Shown here in pieces: positions 1 through 7,280 of a DNA stretch of 43,957 bases. Below the pieces are notes generated by a model, which saw nothing but the letters and a program-made list of their open reading frames with translations, was not told where the DNA came from and made no database searches. The stretch lies in the IMG/VR virus record IMGVR_UViG_3300042298_000794, positions 1-43,957 of that record. The stretch is one strand, 5' to 3'. Origin of the DNA: a virus. The translations under genes were made by a program, and so were the position numbers. Numbering within the stretch: the stretch's first letter is position 1; each line of letters opens with the position of its first letter.

Positions 1-117
1 CGGATGCCAGCCCTGCCGGCTTTGCCCGTAGCGTGGCTACCTTCCGCTACCATGTGCAAGCGAGCCACTACCTAGCCGGCTTGCACGGTGCTGAGCGGTT
101 TGTGTTCATTGCCGTTG
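1..117. repeat. Terminal direct repeat, left copy (circular overlap)
   Basis: Bases 1-117 are identical to 43841-43957. The exonuclease gene starting at 43372 continues in frame into base 3 of the window, so the repeat joins the two ends into a circle of 43,840 bp. An assembler overlap on a circular or circularly permuted genome explains this best. A genuine 117-bp physical terminal repeat is possible but less likely, because the repeat lies inside a gene. Confidence 0.95.
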
Positions 118-326
118 AGAAGACTGCCCCGTACGCGGTTGCGGTCTATGAGCTTGACGCCGCGGCCATGGCTGCTGGTGATGAGCTGCGGCAACGCGAC
201 ATGCGCGTGATTGCCGACTGCCAAGCCACCAAGGAGTGGCCGGGTTACGGCGATCACTGCCAAACGCTCAGCCTGCCTTCATGGGCATTGCGCAACGAGT
301 CCGTACTAACATCACATGACTTCTGA
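1..326 (+). CDS. RecE-like PD-(D/E)XK exonuclease, C-terminal part (continues from 43372)
   Basis: This is the 3' end of the gene that begins at 43372; the codon frame starts at base 3. The part here carries the QASHY motif (Q-x-x-x-Y, residues 176-180 of the joined 264-residue protein), which follows the nuclease core in RecE/YqaJ-type exonucleases. The GTG at 33 could be mistaken for a start, but the upstream sequence stays open and coding across the circle join. It is followed 2 nt later by the DGQHR-type gene and then by the Bet annealase, its expected functional partner. Confidence 0.9.
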   Translation, partial: DASPAGFARSVATFRYHVQASHYLAGLHGAERFVFIAVEKTAPYAVAVYELDAAAMAAGDELRQRDMRVIADCQATKEWPGYGDHCQTLSLPSWALRNESVLTSHDF

Positions 327-328
327 CC

Positions 329-1153
329 ATGGAAACCTCAATAGTTACAATGACGCCCGAATGGGCGCAAGACATACTAAAAAACCAAAACAAGAGTAAT
401 CGCCCGGTCAAAAACACAGCCGTAGCCAAGTTGATTAAGGCCATTCAGAATAACGAATGGAAACTTACGCATCAAGGCATTGCTTTTGATTGGCACGGCA
501 ATCTTGTAGATGGTCAGCACCGTTTGATTGCTATTGCCCGGTCTGGTGCGTCTGTTCAAATAGCGCTGACGACCGGTTGCGATCCCTCTATTTTTATAGC
601 TTGCGATATTGGCACGGCCCGCACTAGTGGCGATGTCCTTAGCGTTAATGGCGCAACCAAAAACGACGCCACAACCATTGGCGCAGCCATTGGCATTGTC
701 ATTAGATATATAAAATATCCTAACCTTGTATGGGTTGGCAAAGTTGCTCAAGTTTCCCATACGGAAATACTTGATTATTACAACCTATGGACAGACTGGG
801 AGCTGCCTATGCTATTGGTTGGCAAAGCCTACAGAGGGTGCAGGTTTGCAACTCCGTCCAACGTTTTAGCTTTGATTCTTCTCGCAAAAACTGCTGGCTA
901 CGATTGGGGCACGCTTGAGGGTTTTGCGTCAGGCCTTGGAACTGGCGCAAACTTGTGCGAGGATTCCGCCTTGTTAACTTATCGGAATTATCTACAGTTC
1001 CCTGGCGCACGGCCACCAGGCGTTGCCAGTATTCAGCAACACAGATTTGCTTGCATAATTAAGGCTTTTAACTATCACGTTCAGCGATTGCCGTTGAAAA
1101 TGTTCAAACAGCCTAACTACCCACCAATGCCTTCTATTTGCGAACCACAATGA
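329..1153 (+). CDS. DGQHR/ParB-like domain protein
   Basis: A 274-residue protein with a DGQHRL signature at about residues 61-66, preceded by a region rich in the 'NRP...K..A' pattern typical of ParB/Srx-like N-terminal domains on phages and mobile elements. Members of this fold bind DNA or, in relatives, nucleotides; the activity of this subgroup is unknown to me. It sits between exonuclease and Bet, which are normally adjacent, and its DNA is visibly richer in A+T than its neighbours (for example 661-780), hinting at separate acquisition. Its stop overlaps the Bet start (ATGA), so translation is probably coupled. Confidence 0.7.
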   Translation: METSIVTMTPEWAQDILKNQNKSNRPVKNTAVAKLIKAIQNNEWKLTHQGIAFDWHGNLVDGQHRLIAIARSGASVQIALTTGCDPSIFIACDIGTARTSGDVLSVNGATKNDATTIGAAIGIVIRYIKYPNLVWVGKVAQVSHTEILDYYNLWTDWELPMLLVGKAYRGCRFATPSNVLALILLAKTAGYDWGTLEGFASGLGTGANLCEDSALLTYRNYLQFPGARPPGVASIQQHRFACIIKAFNYHVQRLPLKMFKQPNYPPMPSICEPQ

Positions 1154-1905
1154 CCACCACTCTCACGCTCTGGACACCAGAGCAAACGCAGCTGATCTCA
1201 ACCACCATTGCGCCTGGCTGCAGCAATGACGAGTTGCGCCTGTTTGCCTACGCCTGCCAGCGCACTGGGCTGGATCCATTCAGCAAGCAGATATACGCCA
1301 TCAAGCGGGCTGGAAAGATGACCATCCAAGCCGGCATCGACGGCTTGCGTGCCATTGCCGAGCGCACCGGTCAGCTTGACGGCAGCGAAACCTACTGGTG
1401 TGGTGAAGACGGCGTATGGGCTGACGTATGGCTTGGCAGCAAGCCACCTGCCGCGGCCAAGACCATCATCCATCGCAAGGGCAGCCAGCATCCATTTGTT
1501 GGCGTTGCACGCTTTGCTGACTACAACGCCGGCCAAGGCTTGTGGTCCAAGATGCCTGCCGCGATGATCGCCAAATGCTCTGAGGCATTGGCACTGCGCA
1601 AGGCGTTTCCTGCTGACATGTCTGGTGTCTACAGCACCGATGAGATGCAGCAGGCAGAGGTGGAGCCGGTGACCGTGACCGCTGCGCCCGCGCTACCAGC
1701 AGGCGATGCCAAGCTGTTCCAAGCGGGTAAGGCTGCGATTGCCAAGGCCGACACGCTGGACAAGCTGCAGGAGGTGGTAGCGCGCATGGATAAGCGCAAG
1801 CCTGATCTCAGCGATGAGCAAAACGATGAGTTGCTGCGCCTTGCTGTAGAGCGCGAAGCGGTGCTATCCGACACGCCATCGGAGGATCCCTTCGCTGATG
1901 ACTGA
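1150..1905 (+). CDS. bet: Phage recombination protein Bet (RecT/Redbeta-type annealase)
   Basis: A 251-residue single-strand annealing protein that pairs complementary strands made by the exonuclease. Family-typical features are the N-terminal 'DELRLFAYACQRTGLDPFS' stretch, 'KQIYAIKR', 'MTIQAGIDGLRAIAERTG' and 'MIAKCSEALALRKAFP'. The ATG at 1150 overlaps the previous stop (ATGA); upstream in-frame TTG at 1138 is less likely. The C-terminal third (after about residue 180) is variable and charged, as is usual for the family, and probably contacts SSB or other partners. With the exonuclease and SSB it forms a two-component recombination system. Confidence 0.9.
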   Translation: MTTTLTLWTPEQTQLISTTIAPGCSNDELRLFAYACQRTGLDPFSKQIYAIKRAGKMTIQAGIDGLRAIAERTGQLDGSETYWCGEDGVWADVWLGSKPPAAAKTIIHRKGSQHPFVGVARFADYNAGQGLWSKMPAAMIAKCSEALALRKAFPADMSGVYSTDEMQQAEVEPVTVTAAPALPAGDAKLFQAGKAAIAKADTLDKLQEVVARMDKRKPDLSDEQNDELLRLAVEREAVLSDTPSEDPFADD

Positions 1906-2107
1906 ACCATTCCTCACTACTGATGAGCTGGCAGCACGTTGGGGCCTGAAGCCAGCTGCCATCAAAAACCAACGTGCACGCGGTATTGGCCCTGCCTACG
2001 TCACTGCGCCACGCATTGGCTTGCCAGCAGGCACGCCGCGCGTCCGCTATTCCCTCGCACAAGTCTTGGCTTTTGAAGAAGCCAATGGCATCACACCACT
2101 GAACTGA
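1898..2107 (+). CDS. Small helix-turn-helix protein, MerR/excisionase type
   Basis: A 69-residue protein with a winged-helix pattern: 'TTDELAARWGLKPAAIKNQRARG' for the helix-turn-helix, then 'RVRYSLAQVLAFEEA' for the following strand and helix. Such domains bind DNA in excisionases and small phage regulators. There is no integrase in the genome, so a role in excision is unlikely; control of the recombination operon is an inference. It overlaps the end of bet by 8 nt. Confidence 0.7.
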   Translation: MTEPFLTTDELAARWGLKPAAIKNQRARGIGPAYVTAPRIGLPAGTPRVRYSLAQVLAFEEANGITPLN

Positions 2108-2108
2108 C

Positions 2109-2459
2109 ATGAGCCTCTACGCAACCGGCATCGTTCGCATCATCACCGACCCGCAACTGCGTGCTTTTGAATCTGGCACCATGGTTGCCAACTTCGCTGG
2201 TGGCATCCAAGAGGGTAAAGACAAAGACGGCAACTGGATCAATAACGCAATCGACTGCGAGATCTGGGGCAAGTCTGCTGAGCTGATCGTTGATAAACTC
2301 AAAAAAGGCGACAGCATCCTTGTGACCGGTGCCGTACGCCGGCAAGAGTGGAACGACAAGGAAACCGGCGCCAAGCGCAGCAAGCATGTGCTCAGCATCC
2401 AGCGCTTTGAATTCATGCCACGCGGCGCAGCAACCACCAGCGAGGAGCCTGTGTTCTGA
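2109..2459 (+). CDS. ssb: Single-stranded DNA-binding protein
   Basis: A 116-residue OB-fold SSB. Visible family features are the N-terminal strand 'GIVRIITDPQLRAFESG', the central 'IDCEIWGKSAELI', and 'LKKGDSILVTGAVRRQEW'. It protects single strands during replication and recombination. The usual long Gly/Pro tail is nearly absent, and the acidic tip is reduced to 'EEPVF', loosely like the bacterial DDIPF tip that recruits partners. The stop overlaps the next ATG. Confidence 0.9.
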   Translation: MSLYATGIVRIITDPQLRAFESGTMVANFAGGIQEGKDKDGNWINNAIDCEIWGKSAELIVDKLKKGDSILVTGAVRRQEWNDKETGAKRSKHVLSIQRFEFMPRGAATTSEEPVF

Positions 2460-2614
2460 TGAACGAAACCACACTTGATATTGCATTCAAGGAGTGGTGG
2501 GAGGCGTCCTACGGGCGCCCTCCCGGCACCCATGCAGTGATGACACACGTGGCATTTGCCGCGCATATTCTTGATCTCCTGGAGCTGATGCAAGATGATC
2601 AACCACAAAACTGA
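2459..2614 (+). CDS. 51-residue hypothetical protein
   Basis: A short open frame starting at an ATG that overlaps the SSB stop (TGATG). It begins MNETTLDIAFKEWW and contains an alpha-helical C-terminal half (AAHILDLLELMQDD). I do not recognise a function. Tight coupling to ssb, and an overlap of 20 nt with the next small gene, are the evidence that it is translated. Confidence 0.65.
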   Translation: MNETTLDIAFKEWWEASYGRPPGTHAVMTHVAFAAHILDLLELMQDDQPQN

Positions 2615-2750
2615 GCAGCGCCGTGATGACTACTTGCAGTGGCTGTATGAGCAAAGCGGCCGAACCTGCTGCACCTACACCGGTCTGCATCAACAGCGCA
2701 TTGCTGATCTGATCCGCCGCGACATGGCAGAGGCTTTAGGTGATGAGTGA
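2595..2750 (+). CDS. 51-residue hypothetical protein
   Basis: A small frame beginning MINHKTEQRRDDYL and ending ADLIRRDMAEALGDE, mostly helical and charged, with a CC pair in the middle (about residues 25-26). It overlaps both neighbours (20 nt with the previous gene, 8 nt with the DUF3310 gene), in keeping with the compact operon. Function unknown. Confidence 0.65.
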   Translation: MINHKTEQRRDDYLQWLYEQSGRTCCTYTGLHQQRIADLIRRDMAEALGDE

Positions 2751-2961
2751 TCTTGTCAACCATCCGCCGCATTACAAGCACGGTGACATTGAGTGCATCC
2801 AGGCCATTAAGGCAGCTCTCGGTGATGACGGCTTTCGCGCTTACTGCAAAGGCAACGTCATCAAATACCTATGGCGCGCTGAGCACAAGGGCAATGCCGA
2901 TCAGGATTACGGCAAAGCCGACTGGTACATGCGCAGGTTGCTGCTGCATGTAGATGAGTGA
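2743..2961 (+). CDS. DUF3310 family protein
   Basis: A 72-residue protein matching the DUF3310 pattern: 'VNHPPHYKHGDIECIQAIKAALG', then 'YCKGNVIKYLWRAEHKGN' and 'DYGKADWYMRRLL'. The family is very common in phages, often next to replication and nucleotide-metabolism genes, and is sometimes labelled a nucleotide kinase, although I know of no firm function. The ATG at 2743 overlaps the previous gene; a GTG one codon upstream is an alternative start. Confidence 0.85.
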   Translation: MSDLVNHPPHYKHGDIECIQAIKAALGDDGFRAYCKGNVIKYLWRAEHKGNADQDYGKADWYMRRLLLHVDE

Positions 2962-3139
2962 TCCGTTTAAGCGCGGCGAGGCAAACTACGCCGCGTTTCT
3001 TACAGAAGATCACGTACGTGAACTGCGCCAGTTGCGTGTTGCTGGTAACAGCTACAGACAACTAGCAGAACGCTACGGCATTGACAAAAAACACGCATGG
3101 CGCATCTGCCAACGCATCGCATGGAGCTGGCTTGAATGA
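2954..3139 (+). CDS. Small DNA-binding-like protein (HTH)
   Basis: A 61-residue basic protein. The segment 'LTEDHVRELRQLRVAGNSYRQLAERYGIDKKHAWRICQR' has the spacing of a resolvase/homeodomain-like helix-turn-helix. A role as an operon regulator is inference. It overlaps both flanking genes by a few bases. Confidence 0.65.
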   Translation: MSDPFKRGEANYAAFLTEDHVRELRQLRVAGNSYRQLAERYGIDKKHAWRICQRIAWSWLE

Positions 3140-3474
3140 CACAACAACATCCCATCACCCCACCGCCGGAGCTAGTACAGCAGTGGGAAGACAAATATTC
3201 CCTACACATGCCTGAGTGGGTGTTGCGCCACGTGGCCGCTGAGGCCGCCCAATGGGGCGCCGACCAAGAGCTGGAGGCGTGTTGTGAGTGGCTAGAGGAA
3301 GAAACCCCGGAGCCATATATCAACGCACTCCGTGCTGCCCGCCGCCCATCTCTGAAGCCGCCGAGCTTTAAGGAGCAGGCGCTGGACGAGCTGCACATCA
3401 GTTTCGACAGGGGCTACCTCAAGGAAGGAGCTGCCGACACCATCCGCCGCGCCCTGGAGCAACTCGATGACTGA
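3136..3474 (+). CDS. Hypothetical cyanophage-type protein
   Basis: A 112-residue, acidic, helical protein. It begins MTQQHPITPPPELVQQWE, an opening I associate with small proteins in cyanophages and Synechococcus phages. No catalytic motif is visible. ATGA overlap with the upstream gene and an 8-nt overlap with the downstream gene support translation. Function unknown. Confidence 0.75.
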   Translation: MTQQHPITPPPELVQQWEDKYSLHMPEWVLRHVAAEAAQWGADQELEACCEWLEEETPEPYINALRAARRPSLKPPSFKEQALDELHISFDRGYLKEGAADTIRRALEQLDD

Positions 3475-3685
3475 CCGCACCCTTTCTCCCGCCGCGCAGG
3501 AGGTGCTGGATGCGTTCCACAGAGAGTTGCCACCGGACAATGAGCCCCGAGGTCTCGCCGCCGCCCTGCGAACTGCTGCTCAAACACTCGCCTACGAGAT
3601 TCACTGCCCTGGCGAGGGCTGGTACGAGTTAGTCATTGACGCGAATGACTTGTACGCCATCGCCGCCGAGCTTGAAGCCCAGTAG
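3467..3685 (+). CDS. Hypothetical cyanophage-type protein
   Basis: A 72-residue acidic protein beginning MTDRTLSPAAQEVLDAFH with a C-terminal helix 'ANDLYAIAAELEAQ'. It resembles small proteins found repeatedly in cyanophage early regions, but no function is known to me. It overlaps the preceding gene and lies 24 nt upstream of the deaminase gene. Confidence 0.7.
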   Translation: MTDRTLSPAAQEVLDAFHRELPPDNEPRGLAAALRTAAQTLAYEIHCPGEGWYELVIDANDLYAIAAELEAQ

Positions 3686-3709
3686 CCAAGATCACTACCC
3701 ACTCAACCA

Positions 3710-4240
3710 ATGACAATCCTCTGCGACTACGAGATCAAAGCGCTGTGCACCGACGGCATGGTGCCGAACTACGACGAGGCATTGATCAATCCTGCCAGCC
3801 TTGACCTACGGCTTGGTGACACGATCATGATCGAGTCTGCCGAAAACCTCAACATGCGGCCGCTCAGCATTGCAGGACGCACGGCGGAAAATCCGTACGA
3901 ACTCAAGCCAGGGCAATTCATCCTTGCGCAGACGATTGAAGTGTTCAACATGCCGGAAAACATTGCCGGCCTGTTCTTCCTTAAGTCAAGCCGCGCACGT
4001 GAAGGCTACGAAAATCTGCACGCCGGTTACGCCGATCCCGGCTGGCATGACAGCGTGCTGACCTTGGAACTGAAGAACTCACGCCAGATCCTGCCGCTGC
4101 CGCTTTGGCCTGGCTTAAAGATCGGGCAGATGGTGTTCTTCCGCATGAGCCAGCAGCCGGTGACCAGCTACAGCGTCACTGGCCATTACAACTCAGATCT
4201 CACGACGACGGCCTCGAAGCAGTTCTTCAGCGGCATCTAG
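3710..4240 (+). CDS. dcd: dCTP deaminase / dUTPase family protein
   Basis: A 176-residue trimeric-dUTPase-fold protein. Visible motifs are 'NPASLDLRLGDTI' (motif 1 region), 'FFLKSSRAREG' (motif 2, Ser-Arg) and 'HAGYADPGWHDSVLTLELKN' (motif 3 with Asp and the family Glu). The arrangement resembles dCTP deaminases, which turn dCTP into dUTP for dTMP synthesis; a bifunctional deaminase-diphosphatase cannot be excluded. The cytosolic enzyme would adjust the nucleotide pool for phage DNA synthesis. Confidence 0.8.
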   Translation: MTILCDYEIKALCTDGMVPNYDEALINPASLDLRLGDTIMIESAENLNMRPLSIAGRTAENPYELKPGQFILAQTIEVFNMPENIAGLFFLKSSRAREGYENLHAGYADPGWHDSVLTLELKNSRQILPLPLWPGLKIGQMVFFRMSQQPVTSYSVTGHYNSDLTTTASKQFFSGI

Positions 4241-4453
4241 GTGCCACTGCTCTAGGCCAGTCCGCAACGCTGCCGACGCTTCTTGCGCAAGCCAGTGGAT
4301 TTGAGACCGCTGGCTTGCTTCTTGCTCGGCTATCAACAGCGCATATTCCAGCAGTCCGCCCCAATCTGCTGCAGCATGTAACGCACGTAGCTGCGCAGCA
4401 TTGGCAGCGCCGTGGAATTGTGCTTCCATTGTATGCACTAACGGATTTTCCAT
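4193..4453 (-). CDS. Antisense hypothetical protein, 86 residues
   Basis: This reading frame on the minus strand fills the gap between the deaminase and the sigma factor. It overlaps the deaminase end by 48 nt. Its ATG shares a CATG palindrome with the sigma ATG, so the two genes start back to back. The product is helix-rich (for example 'AAQLRALHAAADWGGLLEYALL' then 'QIHWLAQEASAALRTGLEQWH'), with a protein-like composition. A plus-strand frame also spans much of the gap but looks less protein-like. No function recognised; coding status moderately supported. Confidence 0.5.
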   Translation of the reverse strand: MENPLVHTMEAQFHGAANAAQLRALHAAADWGGLLEYALLIAEQEASQRSQIHWLAQEASAALRTGLEQWHLDAAEELLRGRRREI

Positions 4454-5378
4454 GTCTGACGCTATTGGCGACTACTTAAACAGTATCGCGCGGTATCCAT
4501 TACTCACGCCGCAACAAGAGATACAACTTGGCCGCCGCGTCGCAAAGTGGAGAGAATTAAAGGATCTTGAAAGACCTTTAACGACACAAGAACGCCGCGA
4601 ACTACGCAGCGGTGAGCGCGCGCGGCAAAAGTTCATGCAATCCAACCTGCAGCTTGTAGTGCATGTTGCACGCAAGTACAGCAGGCGCAACACGCAAACG
4701 CTTGACATGCTGGATCTGATCCAAGAGGGCAACATCGGTCTTGCACGCGCCGTGGAGCTGTTTGACTACACCCGCGGTTACAAGTTTTCCACCTACGCCT
4801 ACTGGTGGATCCGTCAATCCATCGGGCGTGCATTGATTCAATACGACCCAATCATCAGGCTGCCGCTTGGCGTGCATGAAATGCTGATCAAGCTGAACAA
4901 GACAGCGCAAGCATTTGCACAAGAGCATGGACGCACAGCGACCATGGCGGAGCTTGCTGCAGTGCTTGATGTGACCCCTAAGGTGATATCTGACACATTG
5001 CAGCAGTCGTATCGAGTCACAAGCCTTGATAAGCCTGCGCAAGATGAATCATCTAACATTCTTGACATCATTGCCGATAAAAGACAATACGACGTTGAAT
5101 ACGATTGGCAGCTTGAAACGGTGCGTGATTACTGCGATGAACATTTAGATGATCGCACACGTGAAATCATCTACGCACGCAACAGTCGCAATCCAGTGCC
5201 ATGGAATGACCTAGAAAAGCGCATGGGCCTGTCACGTGCACGCATGTGCGAAATACAAAGGCGCGGCATCAGCCGCCTTCGTATGCTGATAGGCAACCCG
5301 CTGGCAGGCACCCCACTTGGCGCCAACAATACAGAAGGTCGGGAACGTCTGGAGGGTCTGCCTAGCTGGAATGTGTAA
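4452..5378 (+). CDS. Sigma-70 family factor, cyanobacterial group 2-like
   Basis: A 308-residue RNA polymerase sigma factor. Region 1.2 lies at residues 3-30 (DAIGDYLNSIARYPLLT), region 2 at about 55-130 with the core 'DLIQEGNIGLARAVELFDY' and 'FSTYAYWWIRQSIGRAL', region 3 at about 137-210, and region 4 at about 215-285. Regions 1.2-2.4 look like cyanobacterial primary/group 2 factors. Region 4.2 is much less typical ('GLSRARMCEIQRRGISRLRM' in place of the usual T-R-E-R-I-R-Q-I-E-type helix), so -35 recognition may be altered. It would direct host RNA polymerase to phage promoters. It is the last gene of the plus arm. Confidence 0.9.
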   Translation: MSDAIGDYLNSIARYPLLTPQQEIQLGRRVAKWRELKDLERPLTTQERRELRSGERARQKFMQSNLQLVVHVARKYSRRNTQTLDMLDLIQEGNIGLARAVELFDYTRGYKFSTYAYWWIRQSIGRALIQYDPIIRLPLGVHEMLIKLNKTAQAFAQEHGRTATMAELAAVLDVTPKVISDTLQQSYRVTSLDKPAQDESSNILDIIADKRQYDVEYDWQLETVRDYCDEHLDDRTREIIYARNSRNPVPWNDLEKRMGLSRARMCEIQRRGISRLRMLIGNPLAGTPLGANNTEGRERLEGLPSWNV

Positions 5379-5401
5379 AGATCACCAGCAAGAATGGCAG
5401 G

Positions 5402-5719
5402 CTAGGGTGTTCTATCATCAGATGCTTGAATCCAATGCAGCACAGCAAGCTCACGATCTAGCAGATAAGTTTCCTGCTGATTGAACCACTGCTGCCATTC
5501 TTCGCTGCCCTTCTTTCGATTACATGGCCTGCAAGCTGGCACAAGATTAGTCGTTACAGTAGCGCCGCCTTTATGGCGTGGCTTGACGTGATCTAACGTG
5601 TCAGCTGCATCTCCGCAGTAGGCACATTGATGCTGCCATGCATCAAAGATTTGCTGCCTGAATCTATGTTTTGCACTGCGTTTCGGGATGAGGTTTGCGC
5701 CATCAATGCAGTGATCCAC
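5402..5719 (-). CDS. HNH endonuclease
   Basis: A 105-residue HNH nuclease with two zinc-binding pairs, CAYCG and CRPCN, flanking the catalytic 'DHVKPRHKGGATVTTNLVPAC' region. It starts from GTG at 5719, 9 nt downstream of the endolysin stop, and is the last gene of the minus arm. HNH proteins act as homing or packaging-associated nucleases in phages. The position away from terminase favours a free-standing homing-type or DNA-degrading enzyme, which is inference. Confidence 0.85.
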   Translation of the reverse strand: MDHCIDGANLIPKRSAKHRFRQQIFDAWQHQCAYCGDAADTLDHVKPRHKGGATVTTNLVPACRPCNRKKGSEEWQQWFNQQETYLLDRELAVLHWIQASDDRTP

Positions 5720-5728
5720 GCAGTGGCT

Positions 5729-6787
5729 TCAATAATCCCATCGTACCTTTGGCTTGCCGCGACGCATTCCTAAATGCACAAATCCTTTAGGTGCGCCGTA
5801 GCCGAGTGAATACGGCCAGTTCCGATCGCACCACTCTTGCACGTGGTTAATGTTGACCTCGCGGATATAGAAATCAACAGCACCGACGTCAGGCGCATCG
5901 TATAGGTGCTCGCTGCCGCTGGAGCCACCTACCGCTGCATTGATGGCACGCGGGCGATAGCCGCTGGTGATGACCACAGGCTTGCCGCCAAACTTGACGC
6001 GTGCACGCTCAAGGAATGCCGCTAGCTCTGCTGCCGTGTCGAGCTGATATTGATGGTCAAAGCGCCGTGCTTCTTGAAATAGCGCAAACTCACCAAGCTG
6101 CACGTGCGGCGTAATGCGAGCTGTAAATGCGCTATTGGGTGACAGCTTGGATGGATCCTGCTGCTGCTCACCAGCCCATAGCCTGCCTTCTGCGCGGCGA
6201 CGACGCAGCAAACCTGCCTCTACGGCACTGCCTGGGTTGCGGTACAACTCCATTGCTGCTGGCACTGCCTGCCAGTCCTTGCCGACAAGGCATTTGCTGA
6301 TGGTCTCAAAACCAGTGCTGCCGTAGAAGCCGGCGCCAAGGTTGTAAGCGAAGGAGATCAACGCGCATTGCTTGTTGCCCGTCATCTCATTCCAAAACGG
6401 CACGCTGTTGCGCAGTTTTGCTGCGATGCGTTCCACCTCAAGCGCCAGCAACTGATCGGCATCAATCACGGTGATCTTGTCGCCGCGTTGCACCTTGCGG
6501 TTATCTGGGTAGCGCGTGGTGCCGTAGCCAATCGTTGCCACATCCCATCCGTGCAGCGGATCTGGATAAGCGCTGAGATGCACACCCTCAAACTCTTTAA
6601 TGAGTTTTATGGCTGGGTCATAATTATGCAACTTGCCGCCAGCCTGCCAGGTCTTGTACCACGGCTGATCCCTATTAAAGACTTCAGGCGCAACCTTTAA
6701 TAGCTCAGCTTCTAATTCAGACACGGCTGCCATTTGATGTGGCGTGCCGTGTTTGTAGTACTTGAATAGGTCGGTCAGTTTGATCAT
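5729..6787 (-). CDS. Bifunctional endolysin: GH24 lysozyme plus M15 peptidase
   Basis: A 352-residue peptidoglycan hydrolase with two catalytic domains. Residues about 58-205 form a T4-type GH24 muramidase: 'KEFEGVHLSAYPDP...ATIGYGTT' carries the Glu, Asp and Thr catalytic spacing. Residues about 260-350 form an M15 D-Ala-D-Ala-type peptidase: 'VVITSGYRPRAINAAVGG', 'SEHLYDAPDVGAVDF' and 'FVHLG' provide the zinc ligands. The protein has no signal peptide, so it should depend on a holin; two small membrane proteins sit directly upstream. A two-domain arrangement cutting both glycan and peptide bonds is well supported by the motifs. Confidence 0.9.
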   Translation of the reverse strand: MIKLTDLFKYYKHGTPHQMAAVSELEAELLKVAPEVFNRDQPWYKTWQAGGKLHNYDPAIKLIKEFEGVHLSAYPDPLHGWDVATIGYGTTRYPDNRKVQRGDKITVIDADQLLALEVERIAAKLRNSVPFWNEMTGNKQCALISFAYNLGAGFYGSTGFETISKCLVGKDWQAVPAAMELYRNPGSAVEAGLLRRRRAEGRLWAGEQQQDPSKLSPNSAFTARITPHVQLGEFALFQEARRFDHQYQLDTAAELAAFLERARVKFGGKPVVITSGYRPRAINAAVGGSSGSEHLYDAPDVGAVDFYIREVNINHVQEWCDRNWPYSLGYGAPKGFVHLGMRRGKPKVRWDY

Positions 6788-6969
6788 CGCTTAACAAACG
6801 GAGTGATCACACCAGCAAGGATCTCAATGGCTCTATACATCTTGACTGCTGCTTTAGCGGTGGCGCCAAGTGCTGCGTTGTCTTTGGGTGTAGGAGTCAA
6901 GTTAACCACAATCAAGGCAACGCCGTGAATGGCAACTATCAAAGCAATGTAGTCAGCAAAGCGATCCAT
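6784..6969 (-). CDS. Small membrane protein, holin candidate
   Basis: A 61-residue protein with one clear hydrophobic segment (about residues 5-24, 'ADYIALIVAIHGVALIVV') and a second weaker one near the C-terminus ('AIEILAGVITPF'). It overlaps the endolysin start by 4 nt (ATGA). Position and topology suit a holin or antiholin; no family match is recognised. Confidence 0.6.
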   Translation of the reverse strand: MDRFADYIALIVAIHGVALIVVNLTPTPKDNAALGATAKAAVKMYRAIEILAGVITPFVKR

Positions 6970-6971
6970 GG

Positions 6972-7223
6972 CTAACGCGTCCGCGGCTGTGCTTCCAGCT
7001 TAGATACCCTTTGCTCAACCGTATTCAGCCGCGTAAAGGTCTCCTTGCGGTCTTCTTTGATGTCGCTGCCGAGCACTTCAAGTTGGGTGGCTATGTGCTC
7101 CACTGCGCTGGTCAGCCGAATGACCGCATCACGCGCTTCATCATTGCGGCGGCTAAAGCCCATCGCGGCCATCGCGGCAACGGAGATCGACGCCCCGGCG
7201 ATAGCAGCGATCAGCTCGATCAT
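6972..7223 (-). CDS. Small membrane protein with coiled coil, holin-like
   Basis: An 83-residue protein with an N-terminal membrane segment (residues 1-22, 'MIELIAAIAGASISVAAMAA') followed by a charged heptad-like helix ('SAVEHIATQLEVLGSDIKED' to 'LNTVEQRVSKLEAQ'). This layout is common in phage lysis cassettes. A strong palindrome lies a few bases before its ATG. It may be the holin with the neighbouring 61-residue protein as a modulator, or the reverse. Confidence 0.6.
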   Translation of the reverse strand: MIELIAAIAGASISVAAMAAMGFSRRNDEARDAVIRLTSAVEHIATQLEVLGSDIKEDRKETFTRLNTVEQRVSKLEAQPRTR

Positions 7224-7229
7224 GCAATT

Positions 7230-7250
7230 AGCTTAGCTACCTGCTAAGCT
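7230..7250. repeat. Perfect 8-bp inverted repeat before the lysis cassette
   Basis: AGCTTAGC and GCTAAGCT are separated by five bases, ending 6 nt before the start of the 83-residue holin-like gene. As RNA it forms an 8-bp hairpin over the ribosome-binding region; as DNA it could be an operator. Together with the stem-loops at 7256-7280 and 7291-7339 it fills the only non-coding gap before the lysis genes. Confidence 0.6.
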
Positions 7251-7255
7251 TGACA

Positions 7256-7280
7256 CCTAAACCCTTTTGAGGCGTTTAGG
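7256..7280 (-). other. Stem-loop, possible transcript end or processing site
   Basis: CCTAAAC and GTTTAGG form a 7-bp stem around an 11-base loop. No U-run follows on the minus strand, so a factor-independent terminator is not well supported; it could stabilise or attenuate the mRNA upstream of the lysis genes. Confidence 0.4.

Noticed and set aside
2743-2961. Base-modification (2-aminoadenine) pathway as in phage S-2L
   Set aside because: PrimPol and small nucleotide genes are present, but no PurZ, DatZ or MazZ-like protein could be recognised.
4105-4479. A 124-residue plus-strand frame between the deaminase and sigma genes
   Set aside because: It overlaps the deaminase by 136 nt, runs past the sigma start, and has a non-protein-like composition; the antisense frame is the better candidate.
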